64,000 bases of DNA. Origin: Theristus sp. LFF4_11. Its lineage: Eukaryota > Nematoda > Chromadorea > Monhysterida > Xyalidae. The position numbers and the translations under genes were made by a program. A model generated the notes under the pieces. That model made no database searches, had not been told where the DNA came from, and worked only from the letters and a program-made list of their open reading frames with translations. Location: the NCBI GenBank assembly GCA_030248135.1, contig JASANC010000547.1:1-64000 (forward strand), in the 5' to 3' direction. Positions 57,484 through 64,000 of the stretch are shown here, one piece after another; the first letter of the stretch is position 1, and every line of letters starts with the position of its first letter.

Positions 57484-60400
57484 ATGAAAACGAACGGCGG
57501 CGGTGGTGGCGGCGGCGGCTGTGTTGTCGCCGGACTGGACGTCAACGAGAACAAGCATCGCATCTCGGCACCGGCAACGCTGGACGTGTCCGAGCACAGC
57601 GACGTCACGCCCGTCCGCCAGAGTCGCCTGTGTCCGGCCGTACTGAACATCGTCAGATCACCAAACGATGCAACCCATCAACCGATCATCGCCACCGAAC
57701 AGCCGCCATCCGGCATCGTCGCCGATCGCGTCAGCAACTTCGATCTGATGGCCAACCTACCGCAATTGACTCAGTCGGCGCCGGCGACACCGATCGGCCA
57801 GAAGACCACTTCCGCGGGGCAGACGTTCTTCCAGCATCATTTGAAAGCGCCCGCCACCGACGTGAACTGCAACAATCTGGACACGGTGAATTCGCACAAC
57901 AACAACAACAATAATAATAATAGTGATCACCAGCACCATCATCATCACCATCACCACAAGAACATTGTTGCTCCGCCGAATACGGTGATCAACACCAGCG
58001 ACGGCCACAATGATGCACAGCAGCAGCAACAAGCGACGCCGACGACCACCACGTCCACGCTGACGCCGTCCACGACCACGACGTCGCCGTCGAACACGCT
58101 CAGCCCACTGACGCTCTCCAACGTCGGCGGCTTCTTCTCCGGCTGTCTGCAGCCGTTGTTCGCGTATCTGAACACTGCGAAACTGTCGCAGGCAGCAGCA
58201 GGTCAACCGGAGACGACGGCGATGATGCTGATGAAGAAGCACACTGCGGCGGCCGTCGGCGCCAACGCGAACAGCCTCGGCGACTGGGAGATTCCGTTCG
58301 AGTCGATCACGAATCTCGAGTGGCTCGGCTCCGGCTCGCAGGGCGCCGTGTTCTTGGGACAGTTGAACGGCGAGAAGGTGGCCGTGAAGAAAGTACGCGA
58401 CGTCGCCGAGACGAAGATCGACCATCTGCGACGGTTGAAACATCGCAATATCATCGATTTCAAGTTGGTTCAAGTTTCGTTTGTGATTGCTGTTGTCCGT
58501 TGAAAAAACACACACTTCAACGGGTACGGTGAAGAAACGGTGTTGACGCTGGCCTTAAACCATTTCAGAGGAGTGTGCACGCAGGCGCCGTGTTACTGTA
58601 TCGTGATGGAGTACTGTGCCCAAGGCCAGCTGTACGAGGTGCTGCGACGCACGGACGTCAAATTGAATACCGACCGAGTGATGAACTACTCAACACAGAT
58701 TGCCGAAGGCATGGCGTATCTGCATCAGTTCAAGATCATTCACAGAGATCTGAAATCTTTGAAGTTAGTTTTGACGTTTTGTGAAAAGGGGATTTTTTGA
58801 ACAGCAAATACAGTACCTTATTTTGAAAGTTCGTGTTGAGACCGTTTTACAACCGAATAAAAAGAGTAGTCATCGTTTGAGCGTAAGGGATTTTGATTTG
58901 TTTGTTTGCTTTGATTTTACAGTCTGTTCTTGTGTTCATTTAATTTTGTGTAAATATTAAATTAATTTTTAGCGTTCTCGTGGATGAAAAGGACGTCCTG
59001 AAGATCAGTGATTTTGGCACGTGTCGTCAATGGACCCAAAACAGTGCGCAAATGTCGTTTTGCGGCACGGTCGCATGGATGGCACCTGAGATGATTCGTA
59101 ACGAGCCGAGATCCGAGAAGGTCGACGTCTGGTCGTTTGGTGTTGTGTTGTGGGAGCTGATAACGAGACAGATTCCGTTCAATGACGTCGACTCGCACGC
59201 AATCATCCTTGGCGTCGGCAATGGGTAGGATTTTATAATTTTGTAGCCCAAGGTAGACTGAATGACTTCAGAAGAATTTTTCACGGATGGATTGATCTTT
59301 CATTCAACATGTTTTTAAAAAAAAGTTGACGGTCTGAGTGATTCAACATTGTTCTGCAAGTGAGTTTTTTTCAACAATTTTACCAAGCCGTTTCTTTTTA
59401 GCACTCTATCGCTACCTGTGCCTGAAACAGTGCCAGAAGGCTTGAAACTCTTACTGCGCCAATGCTGGTCGCTAAAGCCGCGCAATCGTCCGTCGTTTCC
59501 GCACATTCTGCGTCATTTGGATATTGCACGCAGCGAACTGCAACCGTACACCACCGCCGAGACTGAGTGGGAGCGCCTTCAACTGAAATGGGCCGACGAA
59601 ATCAGCAGTCACATGCAAATGATGCGCACCACCAAACCAATTATGGATGATCAACGACACACGTTGTTTTCACAAGCCGGTTTGTTTTCGGAACCTGTGT
59701 TTATTTTTTCTGAAAATGTAGTTTAGATTACAATGAGTTTCACATTGTATAAACGTTTTGTACAAACTGTAGAGCAAGAGCTAATACGACGTCGACGAGA
59801 AGAGCTAAAGCACGCCCAAGATGTGCGCGAACTATACGAACAAAAGTTTCGTCGCGTGACAGGTCAGTTGCTTTGTCTTCTGGGTCTATTTTAAATGTAG
59901 CCAAGCTGGAAAAAACGAATTTCTTGCAGAATTGTACAAAGAGTTGAATGACATTGTGCTGTTTCACGACCAACAAAAGCGCGAGATGGCTTGTCGCGAA
60001 CAACAGATGATGCATATTCTGCAAGCTTACGGCTTCATAAATCGGCCTGCTCGTCCATCTAAACAACACCGCATTTCACGGCCATTGATGGCCAGAGCTG
60101 GTCCGCGTATGGTTACTGGACAGACGGACTCTTGCGCAGCTACCGAGTAAGCTTCACCGACCTCTTTCTATTAGAACCCCACTGTTTGAAATTAAAAATT
60201 TAACGTTATACTTTTAATCCTTTCAGCGTGCAATCCTCAATAACGAACGCGGCCGTCCTGCACATCTCGTCTAACGTGCCAGTACCAGCAAGTTGCCAAG
60301 CGGCGCAATGCAGTAGCAGCAGCAGTTCGTCCGAAGACGACGATGCAACGAGTCACGTTGCTGTAGTGGCCTCAAGACATCACACACCCGTTGCAAGTCC

Positions 60401-62728
60401 TGCTTTGTCAAATAGCCGAAGCAGTGCAACAGTGAGCAACAGCTGTACGAACACGCCCAGCGTACGCAAATCGTCATCTAGTCGCCGACTCAGCTCCTCT
60501 GGCGCAGCCAGTGGATCTTCTCGACGTCCGAGCGTTTGTCGATTGTCTCCAGCTCGACTGTCCACTGGTTAGGGTTTTTTAAAACGTTTATAAATTGTTA
60601 AACATGTAATATGTATAGGATAACAGTCAAATGTTAGTTCACTCTGTTATAGAGCGGTTCTCTCGTGAATCGTCAGCTCGAGCGTCCGGTTGTAGCACGG
60701 GTCGTAGTGAAATGAGCAACCTCTCTGTGGGTACAAGCAGTAGCGGGGGGTTGCTCGTGCGAGCGTCACCGTATCGTGTCTCGGGGAGCAGCGCCGTTTC
60801 TGCTGACAGTGGAGTGCATGGACTAACCAGCCCAACAGAATCGCTTGCTGACGTACAAGTAGTCAAAGGTAAATAATTTTTTAACAGCCACTGGATGAAT
60901 TCGCAACAAGATGGTGAACGTGCTGTTTTGTACAAAAAAACAGTCTATGGTTATTTAATAGATGAACTCTCCGATTACGACTTTTCGACTTATCATCGTG
61001 GCAGTCGACGGCATTCGAGCTTACAAGGTACGAAGCTGTATCGGAACGAAGTTGGTCGCTGGTCGGACGGACGGATCAGGCAGCTGCAACAGGTTGCACC
61101 TCCACCAGGCAGCCGTCTGACACGAGGTTCACAAGCTCGCAGTGCCGTGCATCGTCGGCGGACACCAAAAGGCAGCAAAGCCAATTTGACAGTTGACAAT
61201 ACGTGCTATTCTGCTTCGGGATCTGAGATGAAACGTACAAGAACCATTTCTCCTGGCATGCTCAGCAGTGGAGTTCGAAAAGAAGCCGGCGTCGACATCC
61301 GTAGTAAGGGTGCTTTAACGTCATAAAACAATTATGCAAGAAATATTAAAATACAAAACTTAATTCTGCTGCAGAAACCTCGGAACCAAACAACAACACG
61401 GTCGTAATCAAAGAAGACCGTAAGAAAAGCGTGGCAACTGCTTCGCCAGAAGAGGTGTGCCTTGGGTGCAAAGGTTACTGCACTGATAAAAATTGCGCGT
61501 TCCGCGCCGCGCGAATGGCAGCCGTGGGAAAACAAATTGCTGTCGGCGACCACAAAGACTATTGCGTTATCGAGGACAGCAACTTCAATACGGTTAGTGC
61601 ATTAAACTCATCTGAATATTTTTAACCGGATCATCATCGTTGCCTTTTTGATTTGATTTCGAATTTTAGACAATGCAATTGACTCACCAGCATAACGCAG
61701 TCAACAGAAGTTTTGAGCAGCACTCACTCAATATGTTGCGTCAATGTTGCAGATTCCCATAATGAAGCACTCCCCAAGTTATCAAGAGGCACTTCGCGCC
61801 AGTGTTCTTGTACATCGAAGTCCTACACTGCAGCGAAGTCCAACAATCCTCAGCCGTGTACGTCACATTCTGGACGATGGACGGGCGACGCACAGTGACC
61901 CAGATATGAGAGGCTGGAGGTGCACCTCTGATGATGACGGCGATGAATCACTGACAAGCTCGACGGATAGCGAGAAAGAGAATGATCTTGAAAGCTCTAC
62001 AAACCTGTAAGTTTTAATGACTTTGTTTTCGATTCTGGAATTACTAAAATTGACCTCAACTAAAACTGCTTCTGTTCTTTAGCAATGACACACTGACTGC
62101 CAGTGCGTTCCGTCGTGAAATCACGGCAGCAACCACACCCGGTAGCAGCACTGCACAGCTCATGCCACCACCGCAACCGAGACAGCCGATGGTCACTTTT
62201 CGAAAACAACAGCCAATCACCAGTGAAGAAGAGAACACCAGTGAACGGTTTGACGGCGTCACATGTTCCTTTAATTTTTTTTACTTTGTACTATTTTCAA
62301 TTTAATCGCTCAGTCCTGCTATTGCTGTATTGCAGGTCAAGTCGAGATTCAAACGGCATACTGGCACAGCAGCTAGCTATGATCAGTTCAGCGTCAACAA
62401 TAGAGAGCAGCCTCGAACGTAGCCTTGAATTGGCCGCCATTCACTCGGACGGGCTTTCTGACAAAGAGCGCCGCGTGCGAGCTGTGAAACAAATGATTGG
62501 TCATCGACGAACCAATAGCGTATGTTTACATTTGTGGTGAAGGAACTATTATAAAATTCAGCTTTTTTTATTTATGGTATTTTTTTGCTCTTCAGAATCC
62601 AGATTTTTTATTTATGGTATCTTTTTGCTCTTCAGAATCCAAACAACGGCGGACTACCAATACCAGATTTGATTTATGAAACTACGACCACAGATAGCAG
62701 TGACTCCGATCAACCCGTGCACTGCTGA
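57484..62728 (+). CDS. MAP3K12/13: dual leucine zipper kinase (MAP3K12/13, DLK-1) orthologue
   Basis: Fourteen exons, 3843 nt, 1280 aa: 57484-58463, 58569-58763, 58973-59224, 59402-59679, 59773-59862, 59930-60146, 60227-60567, 60653-60868, 60944-61303, 61375-61592, 61753-62006, 62083-62247, 62336-62519, 62636-62728. Exon 1 has poly-Gly, poly-Asn and poly-His runs, then the kinase N-lobe ([18 protein letters not shown]). HRDLKS-x-N, DFGTCRQW and [15 protein letters not shown] follow. Exons 5-6 supply leucine-zipper helices ([20 protein letters not shown]). The C-terminal half is Ser-rich and ends with [18 protein letters not shown], containing the SDGLSD hexapeptide through which C. elegans DLK-1 is activated by Ca2+. 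DLK kinases drive JNK/p38 signalling in axon injury and synapse development. Exons 9 and 11 have an alternative acceptor each, but only the listed ones avoid stops. Confidence 0.93.
62564..62640 (+). repeat. tandem duplication of a splice-acceptor segment before the last DLK exon
   Basis: About 37 bp (ttttttatttatggtat(t/c)tttttgctcttcagaatcca) occurs twice head to tail, so two identical acceptors (ctcttcag|aatcca) precede exon 14. Using the second gives the 31-codon exon ending QPVHC-stop. Using the first gives a different frame ending NTRFDL-stop at 62677-62679. Confidence 0.85.
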
Positions 62729-63644
62729 ACATTCAGTGAATGTGTTTTCAAAATATTGTTGCATTTCTGTTTTGTTCCTTGTTCAATTCTCTGTTTTTTG
62801 TTTTTGATACTGTGAATGTTTGTTGGCCTTTTTCAAAAATTGGTTTATGATGCGGACAAAACAGGTTTTTCTTTGGTGTTGTAGTTCTGTAGTTTCTCCC
62901 CAATAACCTACTCACAAATTGCACTCACTCAAAATGACTCACTTGTGTTACACAAGTTCTCTCTATGTGTAGAGTTTGATTGTTGTCACAAATATTTTTA
63001 GATTTGAAGTCTACGTACAAACGCAATCTTCTATTGATAACATTGCTATTTTTAATCTCAATATATTGATTACTTTTTGTAATTTGTTTTAAGCCATTGA
63101 CAAATTTCTTGTGTACATGTATGTTTTGTACTCGTTACTGTTCTTTAGTATTTTTCTGTGACTTTTCTCAAAGTGTTTTTGTTTTATTGAAAAGACAATC
63201 AAAATGTTCTGACGCCACCAAATGTTAAACACTCGTAGCAGTTTTTATTTCTCGCCTGTTGATTGTTTTACTGCTTCTAACTCTTGTTTTGGTTGATTAC
63301 AGTATTCCATTTTTGTTCTGTATGGTTGTGTTAATTTGTATCTAATTTCTGTTTCAAGGTTGTGATAGATGGTAGTCGCACAGCTTCTTTTCTATCAGCT
63401 TTCAACAATTTTATTTGTTGATGTGATTATTTCCGGTATTGTTCAGTTTTACGGGCATATTTTGCTTTTATGTAGCCGGTTATACGTTTTGTAAAAATTT
63501 TATTTTTGAAACAGTTAAAACTTTGAACTGTATCAACCCAAAGTAAGAATACGTACATCAAAGCAATCGAAGAAAGTGGACGACGTGCAAAAAGCAACTA
63601 AAATCCGAAATATGCTGATTAGCTTCGCTAATCAAAATATCAAC
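62729..63644. other. 3' UTRs of the DLK gene and the CDF gene
   Basis: T-rich intergenic space between two convergent genes. No open frame of interest. Confidence 0.6.
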
Positions 63645-64000
63645 TCACAAATAGTCGACATGATCAAAATCGTAGTCACAATGGACGAACACACGTTCGA
63701 CTTCTTCTAGTCGTTGCAGTTTCATCGCCAACGGCTCTGAGATGTCGTGCGCGGCGCGTAGCGTCATTTCAGCATCGAGCACGATGTGTAGTTCAATCAA
63801 AAACTTGCTACCGTGGTGATAGATGAAGATCGTGTCAACATGCGTGATTGACGGCGAATGATCAAGCGTGATGTTGATGACTCGTTTGATGAAATTTGCA
63901 TTTGCTGTGCGTCCGCTTAACAGAGGCAGTTGGTCGCGTGCCATCAGGAACCAGACAGTCGCTACGTAGAAACTGAAGTGTACTATTTTATTTGGTTCAG
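63645..64000 (-). CDS. cation diffusion facilitator (CDF/MTP-type metal transporter), C-terminal part
   Basis: Minus strand, stop at 63645, open to the window edge (about 118 codons visible). It begins in the last TM region (IVHFSFYVATVWFLMARDQL), then LLSGRTANANFIKRV and the cytosolic dimerisation domain: HSPSITHVDTIFIYHHGSKFLIE, IVLDAEMTLRAAHDISEPL, LEEVERVFVHCDYDFDH. This matches plant-MTP/animal CDF proteins (family: GRSA, [41 protein letters not shown]). These export Zn2+ or Mn2+ into organelles or out of the cell. The metal specificity lies in TM segments outside the window. Confidence 0.85.
   Translation of the reverse strand, partial: EPNKIVHFSFYVATVWFLMARDQLPLLSGRTANANFIKRVINITLDHSPSITHVDTIFIYHHGSKFLIELHIVLDAEMTLRAAHDISEPLAMKLQRLEEVERVFVHCDYDFDHVDYL

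Overview
This 64-kb window is nuclear DNA of a multicellular animal. Genes are split into many short exons joined by GT...AG introns. The proteins are animal families: SCAPER, DLK-type MAP3K, FIT/FITM, TMEM50, MARVEL, CAP, thiamine triphosphatase, ACOT8 and PNP. A peptide-hormone precursor with SLYR-Gly-Arg-Arg and RY-Gly-Arg processing sites, plus a DLK tail carrying the SDGLSD hexapeptide, point to a protostome invertebrate, perhaps an ecdysozoan. I cannot name the phylum from the sequence alone. Exon models were built by hand from splice sites, reading phase and remembered family sequences. For every gene reported with high confidence the exon phases sum exactly. Boundaries may be off by a base or two in places.

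Layout. 0-4.2 kb is repeat country: a non-autonomous Helitron-like element, G/C homopolymer-rich arrays and degenerate TTAGG-like tracts. 4.3-5.4 kb (minus) holds a tentative membrane protein. 7.6-9.4 kb (plus) is a secreted CAP protein. 10.1-13.5 kb (plus) is a complete ACOT8-type acyl-CoA thioesterase with MITEs in its introns. 14.5-15.1 kb has a doubtful small gene. 17.3-18.7 kb (plus) is a thiamine-triphosphatase-like CYTH protein with a ~430-bp TG/CG microsatellite in intron 1. 19.2-20.0 kb (minus) is a neuropeptide precursor. 21.4-22.7 kb (minus) is a MARVEL four-TM protein.

23-31.5 kb is a dense repeat block: a TCTTAGCC minisatellite interrupted by a tRNA-derived SINE, a TA-flanked MITE, a ~900-bp near-perfect palindrome, a second palindrome built from a GGTACCGGATCGACC minisatellite, and a 2.2-kb element with composite inverted ends around four 367-bp tandem units.

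31.6-34.0 kb (plus) is a FITM lipid-storage protein, followed by a dead Tc1/mariner-like element. 36.1-51.4 kb (minus) is a 29-exon SCAPER gene. Its 2.4-kb intron 22 contains a complete antisense purine nucleoside phosphorylase gene. TMEM50 (51.8-53.5 kb, plus) starts head-to-head with SCAPER across about 460 bp. 57.5-62.7 kb (plus) is a 14-exon MAP3K12/13 (DLK) kinase. The window ends in the C-terminal exon of a cation diffusion facilitator (minus).

The genes do not form one pathway; this is an ordinary animal gene neighbourhood. The most novel items are the peptide precursor, the nested PNP, and the palindromic and tandem repeat structures at 25-29.5 kb.
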